This document shows positions 1-6,009 of a DNA stretch of 11,668 nucleotides, piece by piece; the stretch's first letter is position 1, and every line of letters starts with the position of its first letter. Below the pieces are notes generated by a model that saw only the letters and a list, made by a program, of their open reading frames with translations, was not told where the DNA came from and did not search any database. Location of the stretch: NCBI GenBank assembly GCA_021781255.1, contig JAJXXG010000234.1, positions 1 to 11,668 of the forward strand. Reading direction: 5' to 3'. The stretch comes from Acidobacteriota bacterium (GTDB lineage Bacteria; Acidobacteriota; Terriglobia; Terriglobales; Acidobacteriaceae). The translations under genes and the position numbers were made by a program.

Positions 1-2
1 AC

Positions 3-1136
3 CAGATCAGAACCTACCTGCGCTGGCACCTGCTGCATGCCTACGCCAGCACCAGCATGCCCGAAAGCTTCGATCATGAGACATGGCACTTCTACGCGCA
101 CATCCTCAACGGCGCCGAAAAAGAGCAGGACCGCTGGAAGCGCTGCACCAGCCGCGTAGACCGCGAAATGGGCGAAGCGCTCGGCCAGGTGTACGTCGCC
201 AAATATTTTCCGCCGGAAGCAAAGCAGCACGCACTGGAAATGACGCTGGCCATCGAGCAGACCATGGGCAAGGACATCGACGGCCTTGATTGGATGAGCG
301 CCGAGACCAAGGTGAAGGCCAAGGAAAAGCTCCACACGGTGATGAACAAAATCGGCTATCCCAACAAGTGGCGCGACTACTCCAAGCTTGAGATTGTGCG
401 CGGCGATGCTCTGGGCAACCAGGAGCGCGTGCGCGAATTTGACTTCGCGCGCGACCTGGCCAAAATCGGCAAGCCGGTGGATAAGGACGAGTGGTTCATG
501 TCGCCGCCCACCGTCAACGCCTACTACGACCCGCAGATGAACAACGTCAACTTTCCCGCCGGCTACTTTCAGCCGCCCTTCTTCAGCGACAAGGAAGACG
601 ACGCAGCCAACTACGGCGACATGGGCTCCACCATCGGCCATGAATTAACCCATGGCTTCGACGATGAAGGACGCCAGTACGACAAGGATGGCAATCTCAA
701 CGTCTCGTGCACAAAGGCCGACGAACAGAAGTTCGACGACCGCGCCGCGTGCATGGTCAAGCAATACGACGCCATCGAAGCCGTTCCCGGCGTGCACCTC
801 AACGGCAAGCTCACGCTGGGCGAAAATCTCGCCGACCTCGGCGGCACCTGGCTTGCCTGGATGGCCTGGCAGGAACGCGCGCAGGCTGAACACGTGGACA
901 TGAACGCAAAGATGGAGGGCTACACGCCCGACCAGCGCTTCTGGATCGCCTACGCGCAGCAATGGTGTACGCAGACGCGCCCCGAGCAGCTCCGCACCCA
1001 GGCCCAGACCGACCCGCACGCACCCGATGAGTACCGCACCAACACCGTGCTCACCGACCTGCCTGCGTTTGCGCAGAGCTTCAACTGCAAAAAGACGGCA
1101 GCGATGGTTAATCCCAATCCCTGCCGAGTCTGGTAA
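3..1136 (+). CDS. M13 family zinc metallopeptidase (neprilysin/PepO-like), 5'-truncated
   Basis: This is the C-terminal catalytic part of an M13 (neprilysin/PepO) endopeptidase, a zinc enzyme that cleaves peptides outside the cytoplasm. The frame is open from base 3 (QIRTYLRWHLLHAYA) through the ATG at 57, so that ATG is internal and the gene begins before the window. The zinc motif HELTH is at bases 639-653, and the third zinc ligand is the Glu of ENLADLGG at 822-824. The substrate-binding NAYY segment lies upstream of the zinc site. The DPHAPDEYR segment carries the His (1017-1019) and Arg (1035-1037) that match the substrate and transition-state residues of neprilysin. The protein ends in the family-typical CRVW. 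The catalytic residues are intact. A signal peptide is expected but lies outside the window. A strong terminator follows the stop. Confidence 0.95.
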   Translation, partial: QIRTYLRWHLLHAYASTSMPESFDHETWHFYAHILNGAEKEQDRWKRCTSRVDREMGEALGQVYVAKYFPPEAKQHALEMTLAIEQTMGKDIDGLDWMSAETKVKAKEKLHTVMNKIGYPNKWRDYSKLEIVRGDALGNQERVREFDFARDLAKIGKPVDKDEWFMSPPTVNAYYDPQMNNVNFPAGYFQPPFFSDKEDDAANYGDMGSTIGHELTHGFDDEGRQYDKDGNLNVSCTKADEQKFDDRAACMVKQYDAIEAVPGVHLNGKLTLGENLADLGGTWLAWMAWQERAQAEHVDMNAKMEGYTPDQRFWIAYAQQWCTQTRPEQLRTQAQTDPHAPDEYRTNTVLTDLPAFAQSFNCKKTAAMVNPNPCRVW

Positions 1137-1156
1137 TGCCGGCGCACACACCAAAG

Positions 1157-1191
1157 GCGAAGGCCCACCATCCCGGTGGGCCTTCGCTTTT
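1157..1191 (+). terminator. Rho-independent terminator after the M13 gene, possibly bidirectional
   Basis: A perfect 13-bp stem (GCGAAGGCCCACC at 1157-1169 with its complement at 1175-1187) has a 5-base loop ATCCC and is followed by TTTT. It lies 20 bases after the M13 stop. AAAG just left of the stem means a transcript from the minus strand would see the same hairpin followed by CTTT. It can therefore also stop transcription leaving sucD, with which the M13 gene converges, though less canonically on that strand. Confidence 0.85.
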
Positions 1192-1193
1192 CT

Positions 1194-1235
1194 ACTGTCA
1201 GCTGTCAGCTGTTAGCTGTCCGCTGTCCGCTGTCT
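1194..1235 (-). repeat. Heptad array A: six 7-base units directly after the sucD stop
   Basis: Read on the minus strand, the bases immediately after the sucD TGA form six contiguous 7-base units with consensus NNACAGC. Examples are GGACAGC (twice), TAACAGC and TGACAGC. The last unit ends in T and lies two bases before the terminator hairpin tail. The variation is almost confined to the first two positions of each unit. The unit differs from those of arrays B and C (core TAGC/GCTA), but the period is the same and the core related (CAGCTNN against TAGCTNN). I see no coding role. It lies within the 3' untranslated region of the operon mRNA. Confidence 0.85.
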
Positions 1236-2111
1236 TCACGCCTTGCCAATTACGCGCGCCAGCGCCGCGCCAATCTCCGCCGGCGACACAACAACGTGAA
1301 TCCCCGCCGCCGTCATCGCCTTCATCTTGTCGGCTGCCGTGCCCTGGCCGCCACTGATGATCGCGCCCGCGTGGCCCATGCGGCGGCCCGGGGGAGCGGT
1401 CTGCCCGGCGATAAAGCCCACCACAGGCTTCTTCACATGCTGCTTCACAAACTCCGCCGCAGCCTCTTCCGCCGATCCGCCAATCTCGCCAATCATGATG
1501 ATGGCTTCCGTCTCAGGATCGTCGTTCAGCAGGCGCAGCGCGTCGATGTGCGTCGTGCCGATGATCGGGTCGCCGCCAATGCCGATGGCCGTCGACTGCC
1601 CGATGCCGCGCTGCGTCAACTGGTGCACGGCCTCATAGGTCAGCGTGCCTGAGCGCGACACTATGCCCACCGAGCCTTCTTTATGAATGCGTCCCGGCAT
1701 GATGCCGATCTTCGCCTTGCCCGGCGAAATCACGCCCGGGCAGTTCGGCCCCACCAGCCGCGACTTGGACGTCTTCAGCTTCGCCCACACCTTCACCATG
1801 TCCAGCGTGGGAATGCCCTCGGTGATGCAGACAATCAGCGGAATCCCCGCGTCCTCTGCTTCCAGAATCGCGTCGGCAGCAAACGGCGGCGGAACAAAAA
1901 TCATCGTCGCATTCGCGCCCGTCTTCTCCACCGCGTCGGTCACCGTGTTGAACACCGGCCAGCCTTCGTGCGTCGTTCCGCCCTTGCCGGGAGTCACGCC
2001 GCCCACCACGTTGGTCCCATACTCCGCGCAGCCCTTGGCATGGAACGTACCTTCCTTGCCGGTCAGTCCCTGAACAATGAGGCGAGTTTCTTTCGTTACC
2101 AGTACCGCCAT
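1236..2111 (-). CDS. sucD: Succinyl-CoA synthetase, alpha subunit
   Basis: This is the alpha subunit of succinate-CoA ligase, which with SucC interconverts succinyl-CoA and succinate with nucleotide-dependent phosphorylation in the cytosolic TCA cycle. The 291-residue length matches the family. The N-terminal CoA-binding Rossmann part has [10 protein letters not shown] at about residues 15-24. GPNCPG lies at 121-126. The catalytic phosphohistidine is His247 in GRRMGHAG, followed by the phosphate-binding glycines ISGG. The ATG at 2111 is preceded at 7 bases by GGAG, which lies inside heptad array B. It is the last gene of the sucC-IVP-sucD transcription unit. Unusually, it is separated from sucC by 445 bases that hold another gene. 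The reading frame appears intact, so the subunit should be functional. Confidence 0.97.
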   Translation of the reverse strand: MAVLVTKETRLIVQGLTGKEGTFHAKGCAEYGTNVVGGVTPGKGGTTHEGWPVFNTVTDAVEKTGANATMIFVPPPFAADAILEAEDAGIPLIVCITEGIPTLDMVKVWAKLKTSKSRLVGPNCPGVISPGKAKIGIMPGRIHKEGSVGIVSRSGTLTYEAVHQLTQRGIGQSTAIGIGGDPIIGTTHIDALRLLNDDPETEAIIMIGEIGGSAEEAAAEFVKQHVKKPVVGFIAGQTAPPGRRMGHAGAIISGGQGTAADKMKAMTAAGIHVVVSPAEIGAALARVIGKA

Positions 2112-2115
2112 CGAT

Positions 2116-2150
2116 AAGCTCCTAGCTTCTAGCTCCTAGCCCTTAGCTTT
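2116..2150 (-). repeat. Heptad array B: five 7-base units spanning the IVP stop and the sucD ribosome site
   Basis: On the minus strand five contiguous units follow the consensus NNNGCTA, for example AAAGCTA, GGAGCTA and GAAGCTA; the last unit, GGAGCTT, departs in its final base. The array starts inside the last codons of the IVP gene, contains its TAG stop at 2138-2136, and ends four bases before the sucD ATG. It is inverted with respect to array C. The final unit doubles as the sucD Shine-Dalgarno sequence. Confidence 0.85.
2119..2122 (-). promoter_or_regulatory. sucD ribosome binding site made by a heptad unit
   Basis: GGAG, the first four bases of the last heptad (GGAGCTT), is 7 bases upstream of the sucD ATG (2111). 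This is a normal Shine-Dalgarno spacing, and no other candidate is closer. It is unusual because the ribosome site is part of a repeat array and could be base-paired with array C in the same mRNA. Confidence 0.7.
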
Positions 2151-2498
2151 CAAAGACTGAATGAACGCGTTAAGCATCTTCGATGTTTCGATGCAGAGCG
2201 CCTCTGCCTTCTTTAGCAATGCCTTGTCCCCAATCCCTAATTGCCTGGCGACCAGGAGCTGTGTTTGAACCTCGAATGTCGAACCTTCCGCGATGCCCAG
2301 AAACTGCCTGAACTCGCCATCAGTTGCTCTGCCGCGCCCCTCCGCGATATTGCTTGCAACGGATACGCTAGCGCGGCGCAATTGCGTTGTTAATCCATAA
2401 AGCTCTTCTTGAGGAAAGGTCCGCGTGAGGGCATAAATGGAAGTTGTCATCTCCATGGCACGTTGCCAGACTGTGAGATCTTGAAAGGCTTGTGCCAA
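2136..2498 (-). CDS. Four-helix-bundle protein, 23S rRNA intervening-sequence (IVP/S23, Avd-like) family
   Basis: This small all-helical protein belongs to the family first found as open frames in 23S rRNA intervening sequences, related to the Avd accessory proteins of diversity-generating retroelements. Known members form homopentamers. Their cellular role is unsettled, with nucleic-acid binding proposed. With the TTG start at 2498 it has 120 residues. The family signature is clear: FQDLTVWQRAMEM at 5-17, FPQEELYGLTTQLRRA at 28-43, SNIAEGRGR at 49-57, and FLGIAEGSTFEVQTQLLVARQLG at 66-88. The TTG is preferred because GGAG lies 7 bases upstream. The alternative ATG at 2522 (MVRNRRSH added) has GGGA directly abutting it, which is a poor spacing. 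The gene lies between sucC and sucD in the same direction, has lower G+C than both, and is bordered by inverted heptad arrays. No rRNA or reverse transcriptase is nearby. Confidence 0.9.
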   Translation of the reverse strand: MAQAFQDLTVWQRAMEMTTSIYALTRTFPQEELYGLTTQLRRASVSVASNIAEGRGRATDGEFRQFLGIAEGSTFEVQTQLLVARQLGIGDKALLKKAEALCIETSKMLNAFIQSLKAKG

Positions 2499-2505
2499 GT
2501 GACTT

Positions 2506-2509
2506 CTCC
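2506..2509 (-). promoter_or_regulatory. Ribosome binding site favouring the TTG start of the IVP gene
   Basis: GGAG in CGGAGAAGTCACTTG lies 7 bases before the TTG at 2498 and supports that codon as the start. The upstream in-frame ATG at 2522 has no correctly spaced purine-rich site. Confidence 0.45.
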
Positions 2510-2527
2510 GATTTCGTACCATTCCCA

Positions 2528-2562
2528 GCTAGAAGCTACAGGCTAGCAGCTAAAAGCTAGTT
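2528..2562 (-). repeat. Heptad array C: five 7-base units between the sucC stop and the IVP gene
   Basis: On the minus strand five contiguous units follow the consensus NNNTAGC, for example TTTTAGC, TGCTAGC, CTGTAGC and TTCTAGC. The first unit, AACTAGC, contains the last sense codon and the TAG stop of sucC. It has the same period as array B but the opposite orientation, so the two form degenerate inverted repeats around the IVP gene. Confidence 0.85.
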
Positions 2563-3732
2563 TCCCTTCGCCGCTGCGACCACCATCTCCGCCGCTTCCT
2601 TCATCGTTGCGCCCACCTGGAAGTTCAAGCCCGACTCCTTCAGAATCTGCCGGCCTTCCTCCACGTTCGTGCCTTCCAGGCGCAGCACAATCGGCACCTT
2701 CACATTCAGGTTGCGCGCCGCGGCCACCACGCCCGTCGCCAGCCGGTCCACGCGCAGAATGCCGCCGAAGATGTTGATGAAAATCGCCTTCACATGCGCG
2801 TCTGAAAGCAGAATCTCGAAAGCGTGCTCAATCTGCTCCTGCGTCGCTCCGCCGCCCACATCCAGGAAATTCGCCGGGCTTCCGCCTGCGTATTGAATGA
2901 TGTCCATTGTGGCCATCGCCAGGCCCGCGCCGTTCACCATGCAGGCAATCGAGCCATCCAGCTTGATGTAGTTCAGCGCATACTTGCTCGCTTCCACTTC
3001 AAGCGGATCTTCCTCGGCCACATCGCGCAGCGCCTTGATCTCCGCATGGCGGAACAGCGCGTTGTCGTCGAAGTTCATCTTCGCATCCAGCGCGAAGAGC
3101 TTGTCGTCTTTGGTCGTGATGAAGGGATTGATTTCCAGCAGCGAAGCGTCTGTCTCAACAAACGCCTTGTAGAGCGCCTGGAAAAATCCGACAGCCTGGT
3201 TGATCTGCGTGGCCTTCAGTCCAAGCGCAAAGGCCAGCTTGCGCGCCTGCCATGCGCCAAAGCCCACGGCCGGATCGATCGTCTCCTTATAGATGACCTC
3301 GGGAGTCTTCGCGGCAACCTCTTCAATCTCCATGCCGCCTGCCTGCGACGCCATGAACACCAGCTTGCCGGTGGCGCGATCCAGCACGATGCCCAGGTAA
3401 AGTTCGCGGTCAATGGCTGCCGTCTCTTCAATCAGCAGCCGCTGCACCTTTTGCCCCTGCGGGCCGGTCTGGTGCGTCACCAGTTGCATGCCCAGAATGT
3501 TCTTGACGTGCAGTTCCGCATCTTCGCGCGTGCGGGCGACCTTCACGCCGCCGCCCTTGCCGCGGCCACCAGCATGAATCTGCGCCTTGACGACGACGCC
3601 GCCGGCGCCCTCGGCAAACAGTTTGCGGGCCACCGCCGCCGCTTCTTCCGGCGTGTTGGCCACTTCGCCCCGGGGTACGGGCACACCGTACTTCGCCAGG
3701 ATTTCCTTCGCCTGATACTCGTGAATTTTCAT
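2557..3732 (-). CDS. sucC: Succinyl-CoA synthetase, beta subunit
   Basis: This is the nucleotide-binding beta subunit that, with SucD, performs substrate-level phosphorylation in the TCA cycle. It has 391 residues from the ATG at 3732, against 388 in E. coli. The N-terminus [12 protein letters not shown] is typical, so the longer in-frame extension to 3864 is rejected. The ATP-grasp fold carries [16 protein letters not shown] at about 49-64 and the metal-binding EINPF at 200-204 with Asp216 in LDAKMNFDD. The C-terminal flavodoxin-like half carries [14 protein letters not shown] at 283-296, NIFGGILR at 320-327 and [11 protein letters not shown] at 351-361. No clear Shine-Dalgarno precedes the ATG. 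It is the first gene of the unit and is divergent from trpD. Its TAG stop lies inside the first unit of heptad array C. Confidence 0.97.
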   Translation of the reverse strand: MKIHEYQAKEILAKYGVPVPRGEVANTPEEAAAVARKLFAEGAGGVVVKAQIHAGGRGKGGGVKVARTREDAELHVKNILGMQLVTHQTGPQGQKVQRLLIEETAAIDRELYLGIVLDRATGKLVFMASQAGGMEIEEVAAKTPEVIYKETIDPAVGFGAWQARKLAFALGLKATQINQAVGFFQALYKAFVETDASLLEINPFITTKDDKLFALDAKMNFDDNALFRHAEIKALRDVAEEDPLEVEASKYALNYIKLDGSIACMVNGAGLAMATMDIIQYAGGSPANFLDVGGGATQEQIEHAFEILLSDAHVKAIFINIFGGILRVDRLATGVVAAARNLNVKVPIVLRLEGTNVEEGRQILKESGLNFQVGATMKEAAEMVVAAAKGN

Positions 3733-3917
3733 AATGGGTAGGAGCCGCCACGTTTCTGAGATTGGAGTGATCAAGTCCGGGCCACACACAAGCGCCAGAC
3801 CAACGCGACCATACAGCGATACAAATCGATAGTATCTCGCGCCACGAAGGCCCCGCAAACGCATCCCATCGCAGCGCGCATGCGCCCGCCTCGCCTCGCC
3901 CCATTACCATTGCAGAT
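3733..3917. promoter_or_regulatory. Divergent sucC/trpD spacer with a small inverted repeat
   Basis: These 185 bases lie between the divergent starts of sucC and trpD and must hold promoters for both. I found no convincing -35/-10 pair on either strand. At 3818-3836 there is an inverted repeat, GATAC with a 9-base centre and GTATC. It lies in an AT-richer patch that could be a promoter or operator, but arms this short can occur by chance. Neither gene has an obvious Shine-Dalgarno sequence. Confidence 0.3.
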
Positions 3918-4979
3918 ATGGCTCTCTTGAAGGAACTCCTCAAGCCGCTGGCCGAGGACGGCGCGGCGCTGACCCGCGAGCAGGCCGCCGCCGTGCTCGA
4001 AGAAATCCTCTCCGGCAACGTGCCCGATGTTGAGACTGCCGCGCTCCTCGCCGTTCTCGCCACCCGCGGCGAGCAGGCCCCGGAACTCGCCGGCTTTGTT
4101 GAAACCATGCGCAAGCACGCCACGCCCGTTCCGCTCTCCGACGAAGAGCGCGAGGAACTCGTGGACACCTGCGGCACCGGCGGTGGCGGGCCGCTCACCT
4201 TCAACATTTCCACCGGCGCAGCGCTCGTCGCCGCCGCCGCCAGAGCCAAAGTCGCCAAGCACGGCAATCGCGCCGTCACCTCGCGCGCAGGTTCCGCTGA
4301 CGTCCTCGAAGCCCTCGGGGTGCCGATCGAACTCGGCCCTGAACTCGCCGCCCAGTGCCTGCGCGAGACCAGCTTCATGTTCCTCTTCGCGCCGCTTTAT
4401 CACCCCGCCATGAAGGCCGTCGGCCCACTGCGCCGCGCGCTCGGCTTCCGCACCATCTTCAACCTCTGCGGCCCGCTCACCAACCCCGCCGGAGCGCGTT
4501 CGCAGGTCATCGGCGTGCTCGCCCCCAGCCGCGTCCTGCTCGTGGGCCGCACACTGGCCGCGCTCGGAGCCAAACGCGCCTTCGTCGTCCACGGCACCGA
4601 CGGCATTGACGAGCTCACCACCACAGGCGAGTCCGTCGTCGCGCGCATCGAGGAATCCGAATCCGGCGGCCCGCCCCAACTCAAAGCCGCGCGCATCACG
4701 CCGGAGATGGCCGGCCTCCCGCGCGTCACGCTAGACCAGTTCACCGGCGGCGATGTAGCCACCAACGCCTCCCTGCTCTACGACGTCCTCACCGGCATCC
4801 CCGGCGCGCGCCGCGATATTGTCCTGCTCAACGCCGCCGCCGCGCTCGTCGCCGCCGGACTGGCCCACGACCTGAAACAAGGCGTCGCACTCGGCGCCGA
4901 GGCCATCGACTCCGGCCAGGCCGCGGCCACGCTCGCCAAGCTCCGCCAGTTCGGCGAAAAGTACGCGAAGCCCGAATAG
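3918..4979 (+). CDS. trpD: Anthranilate phosphoribosyltransferase
   Basis: This enzyme transfers the phosphoribosyl group of PRPP to anthranilate, the second step committed to tryptophan. It has 353 residues, a normal family length. The N-terminal helical domain is followed by the PRPP-binding DTCGTGGGG at about 83-91 and the family motif KHGNRAVTSRAGSADVLEALG at 114-134. FMFLFAP lies at 153-159, RRALGFRTIFNLCGPLTNPA at 172-191, and VHGTDGIDE, with the conserved acidic metal-binding pair, at 224-232. The catalytic motifs are complete. No other trp gene is in the window, so the pathway is not clustered here. It is transcribed away from sucC. The next gene in the same direction begins 107 bases downstream with its own ribosome site. 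Confidence 0.97.
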   Translation: MALLKELLKPLAEDGAALTREQAAAVLEEILSGNVPDVETAALLAVLATRGEQAPELAGFVETMRKHATPVPLSDEEREELVDTCGTGGGGPLTFNISTGAALVAAAARAKVAKHGNRAVTSRAGSADVLEALGVPIELGPELAAQCLRETSFMFLFAPLYHPAMKAVGPLRRALGFRTIFNLCGPLTNPAGARSQVIGVLAPSRVLLVGRTLAALGAKRAFVVHGTDGIDELTTTGESVVARIEESESGGPPQLKAARITPEMAGLPRVTLDQFTGGDVATNASLLYDVLTGIPGARRDIVLLNAAAALVAAGLAHDLKQGVALGAEAIDSGQAAATLAKLRQFGEKYAKPE

Positions 4980-5074
4980 CCGCCACGTCCTCTGGAGCCA
5001 CGCGCTACCCACGGGCTGGAAAATGTCCTACCATTCCATCGCGTCCAACTTGCGCGCGCTGCTTCCAAGCTGGC

Positions 5075-5081
5075 AAAGGAG
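5075..5081 (+). promoter_or_regulatory. Ribosome binding site of the first SIMPL gene
   Basis: AAAGGAG with 5 bases to the ATG at 5087 is the strongest Shine-Dalgarno sequence in this part of the window, and it fixes the start just before a signal peptide. Confidence 0.8.
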
Positions 5082-5086
5082 CCTGC

Positions 5087-5803
5087 ATGACCATCAACCG
5101 GACTCTCGCAGTTGCAGCCCTGCTTTCCGCCGCATTCCCCGCTCTTGCGCAACTCGCCAGCCAGCCACAGTTGAAGGTCGAGCCCGCCAATCGCACGCTC
5201 ACCGTCACCGCCACTGAGAGCGTCACCGCCGAACCCGACCTCGCCATCCTCCACGTCGGCTTTCAGACCGCGCCCACCGACGCCAAATCCGCCTACGCCG
5301 GGGGAGCCCGCACCTCCAACGCCATCATCGACGCACTCAAGTCCTCCGGCATCCCCGCGAGCGACATCCGCAGCGAATCGCAATATCTCCAGCGCGACTA
5401 CACCATTCCCGAGTCGTACAAGTACAGGCTCACCCAGCAGTGGACCGTCCGCACCGGTCCCGAGCGCGCCGCCGAAATCCTCGATATCGCCGTCAGGGCC
5501 GGAGCCAACACCAGCGGCCAGATTGAGTGGACGGCGAAAGATACGCGCGCCCTCGAAGAACAGGCGCTGGACAAGGCCGCTGCGCGCGCCCGCGAAAATG
5601 CGGCTGTGCTGGCCAAGGGCATGGGCGTGCGTCTCGGCGCGCTGATTTACGTCAGCAACCAGCTCTCATCGCCCGTCTATCCCCGGCCCATGATGCAGGC
5701 GCTCGCCATGGCCGGCCCAGCCGAAGCCGCGCCGCCCCTCGCCATCGAGCCGCAGAAGGTCAGCCGCGAAGCCACCGTCTACGCCGTCTTTGCCATCGAA
5801 TAG
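5087..5803 (+). CDS. SIMPL domain (DUF541) exported protein, copy 1
   Basis: This is a 238-residue member of the SIMPL/DUF541 family (E. coli YggE-like), whose bacterial members are periplasmic or envelope proteins linked to stress tolerance; the biochemical role is not settled. Residues 1-22 form a classical signal peptide ending in ALAQ. The SIMPL fold follows, with VTATESVTAEPDLAILHVGF near the N-terminus and the central segment RLTQQWTVRT. A helical stretch rich in Ala and Arg carries AKDTRALEEQALDKAAARARENA, and LGALIYVSN follows. It ends in EATVYAVFAIE, the same tail as the paralog at 6010-6762. The start is supported by AAAGGAG. Codons are strongly G/C-ending, like the neighbouring trpD. 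It is probably the first half of a tandem duplication, since diverged. Confidence 0.9.
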   Translation: MTINRTLAVAALLSAAFPALAQLASQPQLKVEPANRTLTVTATESVTAEPDLAILHVGFQTAPTDAKSAYAGGARTSNAIIDALKSSGIPASDIRSESQYLQRDYTIPESYKYRLTQQWTVRTGPERAAEILDIAVRAGANTSGQIEWTAKDTRALEEQALDKAAARARENAAVLAKGMGVRLGALIYVSNQLSSPVYPRPMMQALAMAGPAEAAPPLAIEPQKVSREATVYAVFAIE

Positions 5804-5854
5804 TCCCAGCACAGGATCGCTCCGCATTGGGCCAATTCTAGGCAGCTTTGAAGG

Positions 5855-5910
5855 GGACGGCCTTCAGGCTGTCCGTTCAGCCTCAGAAAGTGCGGCGCGG
5901 CTTTAGCCGC
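5855..5910. repeat. Tandem hairpins in the spacer between SIMPL genes (REP-like candidate)
   Basis: The 206-base spacer between the paralogs holds two stem-loops. GGACGGCC pairs with GGCTGTCC at 5855-5874 (8 bp with one G-T wobble, loop TTCA). GCGGC pairs with GCCGC at 5897-5910 (loop TTTA). Neither is followed by a T tract, so they are poor terminators. Two closely spaced GC-rich hairpins in an intergenic position resemble the REP/BIME class of dispersed repeats. Copies elsewhere cannot be shown from this window alone. The remainder of the spacer holds no gene that I can support. Confidence 0.45.
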
Positions 5911-6009
5911 CGGGGTGAGTCTTTGCCTCTACTGACCCATTCCTTATTCACACATCGAAGACCATGCGCACTCTGTGCTACCCTTCCCCTGCATTTCTAA
6001 GGGGGGCAG

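Larger units (their letters stand above)
2116..2562 (-). mobile_element. Candidate IVP-bearing element with inverted heptad arrays, inserted between sucC and sucD
   Basis: The stretch comprises array C, the four-helix-bundle gene and array B. On the minus strand array C units read NNNTAGC, while array B units read NNNGCTA, the reverse complement. The gene is thus bordered by inverted repeats, as in a small transposable unit or a 23S rRNA intervening sequence. The unit interrupts a gene pair that is normally adjacent. Its inner part is lower in G+C than the flanks: four sampled 60-base rows gave 28, 34, 30 and 30 G+C. No transposase is encoded and no target duplication is evident. Mobility is therefore inferred and would have to be supplied from elsewhere. 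Its outer limits are uncertain, since array C overlaps the sucC stop. Confidence 0.35.

Noticed and set aside
2136..2498. Avd accessory gene of a diversity-generating retroelement
   Set aside because: The fold family is related, but there is no reverse transcriptase, template repeat or variable repeat in the window. The closer match is the rRNA intervening-sequence protein group.
1194..2562. CRISPR array as an explanation for the short repeats
   Set aside because: The units are 7 bases, contiguous, without spacers, and no cas genes are present.
2824..3741. 305-codon plus-strand frame opposite sucC
   Set aside because: Antisense to a fully conserved SucC. Its composition is typical of a mirrored coding frame.
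3733..3864. N-terminal extension of sucC by 44 codons to 3864
   Set aside because: The family starts at [12 protein letters not shown]. The extension is unlike any SucC and would occupy most of the spacer shared with trpD.
3428..4679. Long minus-strand frames (3428-4378 and 3771-4679) opposite trpD
   Set aside because: trpD motifs on the plus strand are complete. These frames are Ala/Ser/Gly-rich and cross the sucC start and the divergent spacer without family features.
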